64,000 nt of DNA, taken from NCBI GenBank assembly GCA_025786725.1, contig JAHLTZ010000004.1, forward strand, positions 620,001 through 684,000. Direction: 5' to 3'. The translations under genes were made by a program, and so were the position numbers. Within the stretch, counting starts at the first letter, position 1, and each line of letters begins with the position of its first letter. Origin of the DNA: Syncephalis fuscata. Lineage: Eukaryota > Zoopagomycota > Zoopagomycetes > Zoopagales > Piptocephalidaceae. Positions 44,106 through 58,144 of the stretch are shown piece by piece. The notes beneath the pieces were generated by a model, which was given only the letters and a program-made list of their open reading frames with translations, made no database searches and was not told the origin of the DNA.

Positions 44106-46227
44106 TGCATATGTACGTGGTGTGTTTTTGTTGATATTTTGCGTTTATTTTGTTTGTTTTCGTATTTTGTTTTCGTATTTCTTGTTTCTTTTTATTTTTT
44201 CATTAACAGGCATTGCTTGCTGCTGTGCAGTCGATGGTTATTATTACGGCGTCACCGCGTCATTATTTTGTTTTACTGGCGGTAATAGCAGTCTATTGAG
44301 TACCGTTGCGCCATTGCGGTGTATTGCAATATGATAATATATTATAATTATTTGTTTCATCTTTTAAAAACCTGTCTATTACATTTATTAATGAACTGTG
44401 TATTGTATTAAAAATTTGACAATTAATATTAATGAATCTATTGCTTGACTAATGTATTTGTATTAACATCTACATTAAACAAATAGGTAATGATTATAAA
44501 ATAGATAAATACCAATAACCATTATAAATACCATTTAACATTGTTAAGGATTAGAATAAATGTAACACTTGCTAGTAGGCTATTAAAAGGTTTGTTAACT
44601 GCGTTTATATTTACTAGTTTAGTAAACGTCATTTACTCGGTATGTTATGAGTGATAACTGACACTAAAGTTTATTATTTTAAATATTATAGTTAATTAAC
44701 TGTATAAAAGTACACGCTTAAATAATACGTTTAACAAAAACAAAACAATTGATAATGTATATGAAATTGCCCATAAGATGTGCATAAATAATAATTAGCG
44801 GTATTTATTCACTAACATTGGGTACGGTAAAATAGTGTCAATTAAACTCACATTGGCTTAACATTTATTATAGACATATCAACCAATCTGTATTTACAAA
44901 ATGCATATAACGCTAATTAGTTCTATAATATTATTACTTTCCTAACAGAAGCTTTATGATATACTCATACAATAACTACAATAAAAACTATAATAAAAGA
45001 CTGACAGTAATGTATTCCATAGTTTTACTTTTTTGAAAAAGAATTAGCTATCGTAGTAAGTAGCTAATACCATATTTATGCAATGTGATATACAATTCAT
45101 ACTATTCAAGCACCTAAGTAGCATTATTGGCGCATTTAGTTATTTTGCAGCTAGATAGCACATAGTATGCAGTCGCTAAAATATACTTAGTAATGAGTGA
45201 TGAAGCAAACAGTTTATAGCATATTTGCTGATAATGCTATATATTAATCCATTATTGTAGTAAACAAAATGTTGGTACAACTAACCAGACAACGATAGTT
45301 TATTGATTATATAATAGTGGACTATGATTAAGTATTGGAATATAATATTTGTAAGTGATGGTTAAATTGTAATAATTTTACTAATAATTAATTGATCAGT
45401 CATCATTATTTGCACACTATACGTTATATAAACTAACATTACAAATAAAATATTTACTAAATAGTTAAACTATTGTTTTTATATAATATAATTAAACTAA
45501 ACGTCTGTCTTTATTGTCGTATGTAGTTGTTTTCTTGCTAAGCTTTATTTCTAGCTATTTATTCAAAAGTAATTAGAAAGATATAGTCAAAAATTGCTAA
45601 AATTTTGTGGAAAACCACGACCAATGGGGGTCTAGCTCAAATGGTAGAGCGCTCGCTTAGCATGCGAGAGGTACTGGGATCGATGCCCAGGTCCTCCAAT
45701 CACCTTTTGCTCCGGTTTACAATGAAATCACGTGACTATATGGCTACTTATTAGTTTGGACAGTACTATTACGTAAATCGCTAGTTTATTACTACATTGT
45801 AAATGCTGTCAGATTGATATTAATAGCGCAAATACTAATATTAGACAAAGAAGAGTTAGCTGATAGTAGTATAATGTTTTATTAATTATAAATATACGTA
45901 ACTATTAATAATCAATGTACGGCTATAATAATAGTATAGCAATCTATTATATCAAATATGATCATTAGTATAGTTATCCAATCAATTAAAACACAATTTA
46001 TTAATTATGACACTATTGATACTCATTATAATGCTTATAATAAATAACTACATATTAATAAACAATAATTTAATCAATCCTTATTTAATATAAATAGTAA
46101 TCAGTATTGGAATATAATATATATTTTAAATGAATAGTAACGAATAATAAAATAAATGCAATATCATAAAATAAATACGAATAATTATAATAATATTAGT
46201 TATCGTTAAGGTATAAAAGCCTATTCA
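44106..46227. other. AT-rich spacer carrying one tRNA
   Basis: Very AT-rich DNA between the convergent GATA-factor and PH-domain genes. Apart from the tRNA-Ala at 45626-45698 I see no gene, and no copy of R1 or R2. Confidence 0.6.
45626..45698 (+). tRNA. tRNA-Ala (anticodon AGC)
   Basis: 73 nt with an encoded discriminator A and no intron. The acceptor stem is GGGGGTC against GTCCTCC with the G3-U70 wobble that marks alanine tRNAs, the D arm is GCTC...GAGC, the anticodon stem CTCGC/GCGAG encloses TTAGCAT, and the T stem is CTGGG/CCCAG. Box A is TAGCTCAAATGG; box B (GGATCGATGCC) departs at one base from the GGTTCGA consensus. A T4 terminator follows at 45705-45708. Pair 6-67 is a T-T mismatch. 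Confidence 0.95.
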
Positions 46228-49200
46228 TTATGTACGTCCTTCTTTACGACGTATTCTCATACTTTTACGGCTATTACTCTCATCGTACTTATCAGCGGCA
46301 GTAGTAGATGGCACATCTCGTGAACGACCTGAATGGCGTGGCGGGTTTGTCGTGTTGGCCGATCTACGAGGTGGTGGAGGTGCGTATAGTTCCGTAGCAT
46401 AATTATTATATGGATCTACTACGCGATGATCGGCATCATTAGTAGCTGTGGTAGCCGTAATTGCTGTAGTAGGGCCACCAAATGTACCCGTAGATGATCT
46501 ATCTGCACCTAATGATAGCCGAGGTGGTTGAAGTGGTGCTTGTTGTTGATAATAAGCTGGATGATATGGATAATGATGTGGTGGTGGATAGCCCATAGCA
46601 TCATAAGATGATCGATGTGGTGGTGGTGGATACTTGTTTAATGAACGACTATTATCCATCACTGTATCTCTATAATGCGTATAAGGCATAGAAGGGTATG
46701 GTGGTGGTGGTGGCAATGGTGGTGGCGGTGGCGGCAATGGCGGTCCACGATAATCATGTTGTAATGATGCCATATAATGTGCATTGTAATTATCATATGA
46801 TCGACGATTACTATGTCCATGTCCACTACTGTTACCGTCGCCACTATTGCTATGACGATGACCTCGTCGATCATACCAATTATCTTCATCATCATCAATC
46901 CAATTCTCATCTAAATCATCCCATCGATTACTGTTGCTACTATTGCTGTTATTGTTAGTATTAGTGTTGCCACTACTACTATTCTTTACACGGGCTGATG
47001 CGGTATTGTCCGATGATCTATGTCGATGTGAATGGTACTTTTCCTCTCCTTCATTACACTCTCTAGTCTTTGAAGTTGACTCTTCTGGTGCATGATAACT
47101 GGCCCGATGTCGACTCATTTCCGATCGATCCTGCTGTGGTCTACGTTCTCGATATGTATTAGACTTTTCATCTCGTTCCTGTTTTTCCTTCTTTTTTGAT
47201 AATGATGCATCGCTTGGTTTATGTGATATGATGTTGGCATATCTTTGTAGATTACTTGTGTCAGCTACAGGCCGAGGTACTGGAGATACAACATTAACAT
47301 CGGTCATATGAACACGTGAATGTTGAGCAATAGTAACTGATTTCTGAGGTGATGTGGCTACAGGTGCTTCAACCGAATTAGATCTTGATCGACCAATAGA
47401 TACACCACGTACTGATCCCGTATTACCACTATTACTATTAGTATGGTCGCCTTGCTGGCCATTAAATATAATAGGTGAACGTTTAGCGCCTCGTCTCTTT
47501 AGATCAGATGAAATAGAATCGATGCCATCACCTAATTTGTCGCCAGTTGATGTTGATCCATTCGAACTTGGTTCCACGTCTTCTTTTAACGTATTGAATG
47601 TATTTGATTTGTTACTTGGTTTGGCGGTAGATACTTTATTCGTAGTAGCCTCTTTTAATAATGAATTGCTTACTTGAACAATAACACCTCTCGTTGATTG
47701 AATACGAGCTACTCGTGCTTGGAATTTGGGATCAGTTGAGTTGCCATTACTATCCTTTTTTGACGATGATGTAGATCGAGTAAGTATTTTATCATCTCCA
47801 TCTACTAATACAACTTCTACTCTACGTGGTCTACGTTCTCGTCGAAGAGTGGATAGTCCACGACGTATACGTCCAGTAGATGATGTACGGGTGGGACGAG
47901 ATGTACGTCTAGTAACTGTAGTCACTGGTGTACCAGATATAGCAATTAATGAACTGGCTGATGCATGTCCATTGGTATTCAATGTCGACATATTATGATG
48001 TCCATTAGTAGACATGGACTGTAACCGTTGTTTCCTTTCTGCCTCTTCACGATCAGCAATGTCAAGTGCTTGTTCCATAAGAGCTGCGGGTAATACAGCC
48101 GCATTAATCGAATATTCAGTCTTTGATCGTTGATGATTCATTTTTGAATGGTCAATTGGATCTCGTTGATTCTCTAAAGAGTATCGTTGATGTTCACCGT
48201 TTAATGCTTTCATTGAATCTGCTAATGAAAGGTCTTCATCATCATCATCATCATCATCATCATTAATGATAGGTGGTGTTTTATTTTGTTTAATTGATGG
48301 AGGTGGTTTTATTATTGTTGTTGTTGAAGGCACATTGTTAGGTAATGATCTTTCTTTACCTTCATGTTGAAGAATGGCCTTATTTTTTTGATATATTTCT
48401 GCATCTTGATCATCGGTAATATGAACAAATGATCGAGTTACATAAGCCTTAGCATCTTCACGACTTAAACGGGTAAGTTCAGTATTCATTTGATCGTTAT
48501 TACTGTCTGCTGGCCTGTTGTTGTTGTTGTTGACTTTGTTATCTGTTGATTTGTTGCTTTTATTACTATCTGCCGTTGGTGTAGATGATGGCGGGGTCAT
48601 TTGAGCCGATTTACTATTACTACTACTCGCAACAGCAATATTTGGAAGAATACAGTCACGGTCAGTGGGTGTAGGCGTTGAAGTGGTTACTGGCAGTATA
48701 GATCCATGCATGGATGCCGCAGATGACATTGGCAATACAGCTGTTGATCCATTGCCGAGTATATTGACTGTAGATAGTTCATTGACTGTATCACGTGCTC
48801 TACCCACCCATATATACATGGCCCAAGCTTGAGTAAGAATATATGCCCATCGTTGTAGATCACGTACACTTTCTGCCCTTAATACACGTACATTACCGCC
48901 TACAGTTCTTAGAACTAGACAGCGCTCTCTCGCCCGTTGACGTTTTCTTCGTGCATAGCTGACAGCATTGAGTGCAGCATCTACAATGCTTTGTACCGAA
49001 GAAGGTGGCCGTATCACTTCAATACCTTCAATATCCGATACAGGCAATGACCATAATAGCCGCTGAAAGTATTTAACTGGTTCTTGTTTACCTGCTAGAT
49101 AACTTGCCGTCTTACATGGTGTAGATAATAGCGGCGAGTTTAATGCTGGTGTTGGATATGGATCAGTAGGCCAATATGGCTTATCTTCTTGTTGTGGATG

Positions 49201-49832
49201 ATCTACATGTGTATCAGGCGGTGCATGGCACTTGTATGAATCCAGACAGCACAGAAGACGGCCATCAAATCTGAATTCACGTCTATACCATCGTGCTTGA
49301 GCATGGCCTGTACCGTTACTGCCTTCACCGCCATGTTTAGACTCGGGTACAAGTGTTTTAAGATGTCCAGCATAAACGGGTGCATGTACAGGTACAGTGA
49401 CTAGTGTATTGCTAGATAGGGATGGCACATTGGCCTCAGAAGTGGAGGCTGGTCATTAGGCTGTCTAGCAAACATGGAGGACAGTGTATGATTTGAATGG
49501 GTCACAGTAGGTGGGTAGTTGATGAGAGAGTAAAGTGAAGCAGCCGTATGAGCCGGTAAAAAAGTCAAGTCACTTTCTGCGGTGGCCGCCATAGAGAACT
49601 GTGAATCGAGCGTGGCATATGACGTGGCAGGTAAAAGATGGCGTCGCTGAGTTGACGAAGGGGAAATAGGCGATAGATTACCGTTACTTGTATTGCCGCT
49701 ATGACCGCCATTCCTTTCGGCTTTGGCTAGCGTTGGTTTGGCAGTAGAAATACGCACTGGATGTTGGTCATTCTGTATTGTAGGAGCCGTTTGAATAGAC
49801 AGACCATCTGGTTCACTAGTAACCATTGCCAT
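46228..49832 (-). CDS. Large PH-domain protein, mostly disordered
   Basis: About 1,200 aa from the ATG at 49832. Two frames meet at about 49440, where the plus strand has CAGAAGTGG and one more A would join them (PPLSEANVPSLSSN). A PH domain spans roughly residues 170-340: ARWYRREFRFDGRLLCCLDS, KYFQRLLWSLPVSDIEGIEV, RCLVLRTVGGNVRVLRAESV, ending DLQRWAYILTQAW with the conserved C-terminal Trp. PH domains bind phosphoinositides or proteins at membranes. The remaining about 850 residues are low complexity (S, N, T, D, R, H, P; an Asp run near 48240-48265; poly-Pro at 46690-46735), with basic patches and no other domain I recognise. It is head to head with the Dip2/CPS1-like gene. The specific pathway is unknown. 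Confidence 0.7.
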
Positions 49833-51289
49833 GACTATATACACTAATAAACAAGCTATTTATATGCAACCTATTTAGCTATAAAAAGCACGCAGAGAAC
49901 CAATAGTTTAATAAAGCAACAGTTAGTATGATGATTGGCAGTGTTATAGCAATGTAGTAGTATAGTGGCTATTGTTTTATAGAATGAAGTACTGAGGGGT
50001 ATTTTTGGTGATATGTTCCGACTCACGCTATTGCTATAAATATACCAGCATACTTACAGCTATCTTAGTGAATGCAGATACCATAAAAGTCAATGAGAGA
50101 GAGAATAAAGAACGAGCGGGTGTTAGAGAACAAGGAAATACAACAACAGTGGTAAAGAACAGGTACAGCTGAACTTTACCTTTAGAAATGAAATAGGGGA
50201 CAGTTTGGATGTAGGCGCTGCTGTTTGTTCACTCATTATTCGTATTCCGATAGATTCCGGTTAGTATAGAGATCATTAGAACAATGGCTATTTTATCACC
50301 TGATGTTCACCTGAATACCAGTCATGTATTTATAGTAACTAATGAGGCAATGACTGGTAATTATAGTTGTTTAGTAGTTCATATGATCAAGAAGGGTAAA
50401 TAGTCACTGATGGTGCTAGTTAACTGGGTTGTTGTAACGGTTAGTAGAGTCATGTTTTTTTAATACAGAAATAGTAAGCGAATCCTATTAATGATCTCCT
50501 AATATTGACATGTACATAGAATGCATTATTCAATAAGCGTCTAATCATCAATGTGGTCCCCAACTTACTTTATCAATATCCGACACACAGTAATACGTTC
50601 AAGTACACTTGCCCATCCACACAGATACACACCACGTTTATCGCTATTCATTCTGGCTGACTTTCACTCTTTCTTCTCCACTGCTTTATCGTTACTTCAT
50701 CTCTATTCAACACTGTCTTTTATTGACGTCTTCTATTTGCCTTTATTTGTCCTATTTGAAACATCGTGATCTCGTTTATTGGTGCGTGTGTGTGCGTGTA
50801 TGTCTACGCGTATACATCCCGTACTATATATGCTGTGAAACGCGTTACTTGCTAAAGACAATAACGCGCGCATATACTCGTATCTACTACCTACTGCAAA
50901 GTAGCTTTTCTTTACATAACAGTCTGTCATAGTGAGGCAGATAAATAGCCAAACATTGGCGTTAAAGACTATATAGCAACTACATCTTACAAACGGTAGT
51001 TGATTATACGGCAATATTAACGCACTGCTGAGTACTTGGCATTGGGTCTCATCTCGTTTTCTTTCTTTTTATTAGGAAAGCTATCTAATTAGCCATAGTA
51101 GTTATATTATTTGGTAGCTTTTGTTGTTAGCCATTTGCAATAGCAACAAGATTGTTCTTTTGCATTCTTTGATTCACACGATTGTTATTAATGCTGTAGC
51201 GTGTACGTATAGTGTTTATACGTGCACGTGCGGCTATTAACATTTACTCTCAACCATCTCGTTCTTCGGTAGGGGATTCGTCGCCAAGC
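49833..51289. other. Divergent promoter region
   Basis: About 1.4 kb between the PH-domain gene (-) and the Dip2/CPS1-like gene (+). The plus strand is C/T-rich at 50550-50760, as often seen near fungal transcription starts. Possible leader introns cannot be fixed. No coding sequence or RNA gene is supported. Confidence 0.5.
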
Positions 51290-54200
51290 ATGTTGCCAAG
51301 CGATTTACAGGAGCAGTTAAATGCATTAGAGCGCGAGTACCGTGAAGGCGATATAACGCAAAAAGGCTATGAAAAACGACGAATTGCTTTACTTTCAGCC
51401 ATTGGTAGTGATGGCGGAATTGGTGCCGGTGTTGGCAGCAGCACCTTGGATCGGTCCGCCAGTCTAGCAGATACAACACCGGATTATAGGCGGGCACATC
51501 CACCTACACGTCACATGACGGCACCATTGGATCGGCCAATGCACACAGGTGACACAGGTAGACCGCCATTGCCACCACCACCACAACAGCATCTACAGCA
51601 GCATCCACAACAACAACATCCGCAGCATTTACAGCAACGATATCCGTATCAGCAAAGAGGACCACCACCACCATCAGGGCCACCACATCAGCTACCACCT
51701 GGTGGTCATTATCCAGGTGGACATCCTCAACATAATCGTGGATATCCAAATACACCTACTATGGATGGATCTACACAGCAGCCGTCTATGAATAGACCAT
51801 ATATGCATATAGATGCTGATCGTGCTAATAATCTACCTAATCCAAATATCCAGTCTAATCCAGCTATTCCTGGTTATGGCGGTCCACAAGGTCCACGGCC
51901 TAATCCTATGCTGCGAACCGAGCCGCCAAATATGCCATCTGGATCTGGCTATGGCGCACTAGCTCCTCGGAGTACAAGTCCTCGTCCTGTAACACCACCA
52001 TTACCACCAGGTGGACATGGGGCGCCTAGACTCCATCGAAGAACGCCATCCAATAGTTCTATGCGATCTGTATCGTCAGTACGTACATTAGATCCGGCCT
52101 CGTTAAGCCGAAGTACTTCAAACGAGTATCGTATAGGCAATAATGGTAATCCACATTCCCCTCTGCCGCCACCGCCACCTATTGGCAATCCTTATCCTTA
52201 TGGTCGAGCTAGTTTAGATCAGTCACGACAAGGACCACCAGTAGGTAGAGCTGGATCAATTTATCCACAACAACAGCATTTAAGTCAACATCCGCCTCCT
52301 AATAATGGCGGCTATGGTCCTGGACCAACTTCGCCGCGTCCTTATGGTAATCATCCACCACCACCACATCAACAACAGTATCAACAGCATGGACATTATG
52401 GCCCACCTGGCGGCAATGGATATCCACATCCGCCTAATCCACCTTATGCCCAACAACACCAACGTATAGATAGTAACAGTAGTTCAGCAACTTTTACTTC
52501 AATGTCGAATTTCTCACGTAATGTACATCCTATGGAAGCTATTCCTTCACCTCGCGGTAAGTATTTACATTTTAATTACTATAAATGCTAATAAAAACAA
52601 ATAGATCCAAGCATACATCCATCTCAATCACAACAATATGAAGATGATTATGGGTATGCAGAATCAACCTATTCACCCAGTATTGCAAAAGCACCTTGGG
52701 CAATTGACGATGGATTATATTCAACTGCGGCTGAAATACATCCATATGCAGGCAAACAAGCATTCCCACAAAGGCCACGCGAACCAATCGCCGATCAAGT
52801 GGATAGATATACAGGCACGCCATTGTCATCATTTGGAACATTACCGGCCATTCTACGTCATCGGGCCACTATATTGCCTAAAAACACAATTGCCTGTATA
52901 CAAATTGATCCAAAAGGCAAAGAAATTAACTCACTTACATGGGAAAAGCTGTATAGTCGTGCAGAAAAGGTGGCTCAGCTATTACGTAGTCGGCCAGGCA
53001 GTTCTAAAGGCGCCAAAGTAGGTCTTGTTTACCGTCGAAGCGAAGTATTAGACTTTTTAGCGGCACTTTACGGCTGCTTCCTTGCTTCAATGGTGGCTGT
53101 ACCCATTATTACACTTGACAGTTTAAAGGAATTACGAACTATTTTGGCTCAAACAAGTATTACCCTTGTGCTATCAACGGATACCAATATTAAAGCATTG
53201 ACCAAAGATCTACAAGCACGCCGAGAAGACTGGCCCGCCGGTGTTGATTGGTGGAAAACAAATGACCTTGGGACGGCCAACATCAACAAGAAGAAGAATA
53301 ACGACGATAGTATTCCAATGCCCGGCGGTACCGATCTTGCTTATTTAGAATTCTCTAAAAACTCTACCGGTGAACTTAAAGGCGTTGGTATTAGTCATCG
53401 TACTATTGTATCACAATGCATTGCTGTTAAATCGCTACTGAGTACGGGTACCGGCGCTGGATCACCCAACGACGTACTTTTTACAGTCGTTGAGCCACGA
53501 CAGCAAATGGGTCTTATTTTTGCGGCATTGGCCGGTATTTACTGTGGTCATATAACTATTTATGGACCAGCATCCATTACCGATGTAGATGGACTATGGC
53601 CGCATGTTATGACACGTCTACGCGGTAAGTACTTATAACTCGTTTATTACACTTTAAATACTTACAGCTAATTTATTACATTTAAATATTTATTATATTG
53701 CTATTAGTTACTATTGGTATTGTCGATTATGCCGGTATACAGCATGTGTTAAGCAGTTTTGTAAGAGAGCCACAACAAACACTTACTTATGTCAAGAAAG
53801 TGGCACCGGATCTATCGCCATTAAGGCGTTTGTTTATTGATACACTTTTACCAGATCCAGAGCTGGATAAAAATATTGTTGATTGTCTTTTATATCCACT
53901 GGGTAATCGGGCGGCACGTGATGCTATTGCTCCTGTCTGTAGTCTTACAGAACATGGCGGTATGTTGTTAGGTGTACGTGATAGTATTTCAGACAATGTA
54001 ATACCGCCACAACGAACATTATTACTGGATCGTGAGCATTTGAAACGTCGACGTGTCCATGTAGTATCGCGTGAAGATGCACTTGCTAATGATCGTACTT
54101 CTATAGTTGAAGTGGCAACTTTTGGACCACCCATGCCTCAAGGCAAGTAAATATACAGTTTATTATTAACATGAATAGCAATTAACACTATTAGTTTAGT

Positions 54201-57200
54201 AACGGTTTGTGTTGTGAATCCGGAAAAAAAGGCGTTATGTCCGCCAAATACCGTAGGCGAAATCTGGGTAGATTCACCTGCATTAAGCGGTGGATTCTGG
54301 GGTCTAAAGAAACAAACACAGTCTATCTTTAGAGCACGTCCATTGTTATACGATGTTAATAGACCAGGTTATTCAGAACAGTTGGAACAAGAGTTCTTAC
54401 GTACTGGATTGCTAGGATGTTTAGTAGAGGGTGAACTTGTATTATTTGGATTCTATGAAGATCAAGTACATCAGGTTATAGCGCTAGATGAATTAAATGA
54501 AGATTCAGATAACGATACGACAAAGGATGCTGTATCCAGTGACATGCCTGAAGGTGACCTAATAGAGCCAGGAATGCGACTTCATTTCTCGCCCGATCTT
54601 ACTTATACAATTATGGCAAGAGTTGATGGCGTTATTTCATGGTAAGTTGACGTTAATTGAGTAACTACTAGTATTATTATTAACAAATATATTAGTGCCA
54701 TCTTTGATATATTTGAGAATAATGACTTTTTAACAGTTGTTTTACTTGAAAGCAAAGCACGTCCTGATGATATGCCAGATATTGTGCGTCTGGTCAATGT
54801 AGCCATGAAGAATTATCATAAATTGCAGCCTTATTGTGTATGTATTAGCGCACCAGGTGTATTGCCACGGACCCATCGTAATGGAAAAAATGACATTAAT
54901 CGTGAAGCTTGTCGACGCGACTTCCAAAATGGCAAGCTGGACTTTGCACATGTTTCTATGCAATTGGCCGAGTCGATTAAGCCGCTACCGGCTTTTGGTG
55001 AAGAGGATATACCAGGTAGGCATATGTGGCTACATTTTAATTAATTAGTATTAATATATCTTATTTAGAATCACCATTCCGTAATGGTAAACCACAGCAT
55101 ACAGGTATTGCACCCGAGGCTCAAGTGTTCGATGATCGTACTGGCATGGATATGGATCGTTTCCGCAGTATAACAGACATTCTTATTTGGCGTGCAAGTG
55201 TCTGTGGCGATGATTCTGCCTATACTTTATTGGATGGACGTGGCCGTGAATCTAAAACACTTACTTTCCGTAAATTGAGTGCCCGTGTCTCTAGTATTGC
55301 TCATCATTTGGTCGATAAACGTGGTTTACGGCCTGGTGACCATGTGCTACTTATTCTACCGCATGGGTTGGATTTTGTAGCTGCCGTACATGCTTGTCTT
55401 GTACTCGGTCTGGTAGCAATACCTGTAGCCCAGCCTGACTTGGAACGTCTTGATGAAGATCTGGCCTCCTTATTAGCACTAGTTGACGATTTTCAAATAC
55501 GCGGCGTCCTTGTTAATGCAAATACCGAGGAAACGCTGCGTAGCAAAGCATTCCAACAAGCACTTCGAGCCAAAGGTGAATCTACCGATCGTATACCCAG
55601 CTTGATCAATTTAGGCAAAGTATCATCAAGTAAAAAGGATCCATTGCTAGGTAGTGATGGCAGCTTCCGGTTGGATGAACGCTGGCTTCAGCCAGAACAC
55701 ACGGCGATGATTCAGGTCTATTATGATGCCGATTGTCGACGTACTGCCGTTAGACTAAGTCATGCTGCATTAGTTGCTCAATGTCGTGTACAGCGACTAG
55801 ACTGTCTACTAGTGCCATCACGCCCATTAATCTCATGTGTACGTTCCTACAACGGCCTTGGATTTCTACATAGCTGCATGCTAGGCATGTATGTTGGTAA
55901 GTAGTTATTTATATAAATATAAATATATAAATATCTGTAATTAACTAATTGATTCATTATATAATCTAGGCTGTCAGACACTTATGATAACACCATCAGA
56001 TCTATTTGCCAATCCGCAGATCTATTTTGAAGTGCTTCATCATTATAAATGTAAGTAATTATTATTAATTATAATTATTTATTAACAGCCATACAAATAG
56101 CCAAGGATGTTTATGTTACTTACCCAATGATGAAACATGCCATGAACAACGTGCAGAATGTGGATTATCGCTTATATTCACTGCAGAATGTCAAGTGTAT
56201 GATGTTAGCCTGTGATGGACGACCTCAGCCAGAGCATTGTAAGTAGCATTAAATGGTATTTAACCACATAGTGACTTATTATTATTGCTTCATAGATTCT
56301 TCATTGGTACAATTCTTTTTGGCTAATCGTCTCGATGATATTGCCATTACAACGGTTTATGGACCGGCAATCAATCCAATGATTAGTTCTCGTGCCTATC
56401 TCCAGTCACCTCCTCAGCCAGTTGTGCTAGATTTAAAGAGTTTGCGACATGGTAAAATTACTGTATTAGACGATAGCGATACAGCACCTTCAATATTACT
56501 TCATGATGCAGGCAAGGTAAGCAATCTACTGATACGCATATTATACAATTGCACATTAATTGAGCAATATTATTGAATATAGGTGCCTAGAAATACAATG
56601 ATTGCTATCGTCAATCCAGTCAGTTTCCGTCTTTGTCCACCATGCGAAGTGGGAGAGATTTGGGTAGCTAGTGCCTGTAACGGCATTGGCTTTGCTGGTC
56701 CTGAGGCTCAATATGAAGCGGCCATGTTTGATGCTCGTATTGAAGACGGCGATCCTCGATTGACCTATACTCGTACCGGTGATTTAGGATTCTTGTATCC
56801 AGATGCCAATGCTAAAAACACTGGTGTTATTGAACAGTTTCTTTATTACTTGGGTCCAATGGAGGGCACATTTGATATGCGCGGTCTTTGCTACTTCCCA
56901 GTGGATGTTGAAGCAACGATTGAACGATCTCACCCAAACATTTTAGAGAATGGCTGGTAAGTGATATAATGATGTATAGTTTATTGCTTTATTTAGAATA
57001 TATCGATAGTATCGTTCTTAAGCTGGAAAATCAAGACTTAGTGGCCATTGTTAAACTGGTCAATGCCAAAACGGATCAAGATGCTCTTTCGACTATTCCA
57101 TCAATGGTCAGTGCAGTACTGGATGCACATCAACTAATTCTGGATCGAGTTGTATTCTTGGCCTCTAATGGACTACCACTATCAAGATTGGGAGAGAAAA

Positions 57201-57883
57201 GACGAGCCTATGCCAAGCATATGCTAATAGAAAAGAAGCTACCGATTGTTTATACACAGCGCATTTCACCTCGTCCTAAACGAGCTGAAGCAGCACCGTC
57301 TAACATAAAATCGCCCAGTGCTATGCTAGATGCTAATGCAGCATTAGTTGATGGCATGCAACGACTTGAAGTTGAAGATCCGCGCCGTAGCCACTATAGT
57401 GCAACAGAATTGAGTTCAGATCATGGAGCTGATTCAGCATCTATCCAGTTTGATCGTCGAGCATCTAGAGAGTCAGAAATGCCGGAATATTCACCTAATA
57501 GTTCAGGTGCACCCACACCTACTATTCCACCAATTAAACCAGGCAGTATTTATAGTGTTAATTACCAATCGGAGATCATATCCTCACACTCGGCAGTGCA
57601 ATCGAAACTTACACGGTCACCTACATCGCCTACCGTATCATCGCGTGGTATTGGATTTAATACATTATTGGATAAAGAGCAGTCATCATTACCGTCATCA
57701 CCATTACTATTATCTAAAACACCGGCATCACCGGTTACTTATACCGCAGCTGTCACTACGCCTACTACCACTAATATTACTACTATTGCTTCTAATAATA
57801 AGAATAGAGATTCTTGGGACTTTATATACCAACAGATTAACCAAACAGGTAGTGAAAGGTCATTTGACCAAAAAGATGAATAA
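51290..57883 (+). CDS. Dip2/CPS1-family protein: DMAP1-binding domain plus two AMP-binding domains
   Basis: Eleven exons give about 2,006 aa: 51290-52556, 52605-53624, 53708-54146, 54195-54641, 54696-55015, 55069-55896, 55970-56050, 56089-56238, 56296-56516, 56583-56956, 57010-57883. All junctions are GT-AG and keep frame; introns are 38-83 nt. Residues 1-40 form a DMAP1-binding domain (LPSDLQEQLNALEREYREGD, ITQKGYEKRR). A P/Q/G/H-rich linker of about 400 residues follows. Then come two acyl-CoA-synthetase-like (FAAL-type) domains, the first with YLEFSKNSTGELKGVGISH, the second with LTFRKLSARV and HTAMIQVYYDADCRRTAVRL, and a disordered tail. In yeast (Cmr2) and animals Dip2 controls diacylglycerol pools; fungal CPS1 affects virulence. 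The second domain's weak P-loop suggests altered chemistry. Exon 3 could instead end at a GC donor two or three bases upstream. Confidence 0.9.
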
Positions 57884-58144
57884 ATAAAGGTTTTATTATT
57901 GATTATTTTATAAATAACGATGAATAGCAATTAAATAGTTTGAATTTACAATGTAAACCTACTGTTATATAAATGAAATATGATAGTTTTATATTTACAG
58001 ATATTAACATATTACAGTTAGTTATATTTAATACAGCGACATTGACACTGCTTATTTGTATCATTTTCAATACACTAGTATTAAACAATTCATTAATAAT
58101 TTAGCATAGTTTGAGGACAAATGACTTTTTAATAACATTCACGT

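Noticed and set aside
46659-46958. Paired open frames on both strands within the PH-domain gene
   Set aside because: Antisense and off-frame readings of a low-complexity Asp/Ser/Asn region.
54141-54199. GC-AG intron after exon 3 of the Dip2/CPS1-like gene
   Set aside because: A canonical GTAAAT donor two to three bases downstream with the TTAG at 54194 also keeps frame, so the simpler GT-AG model is preferred.
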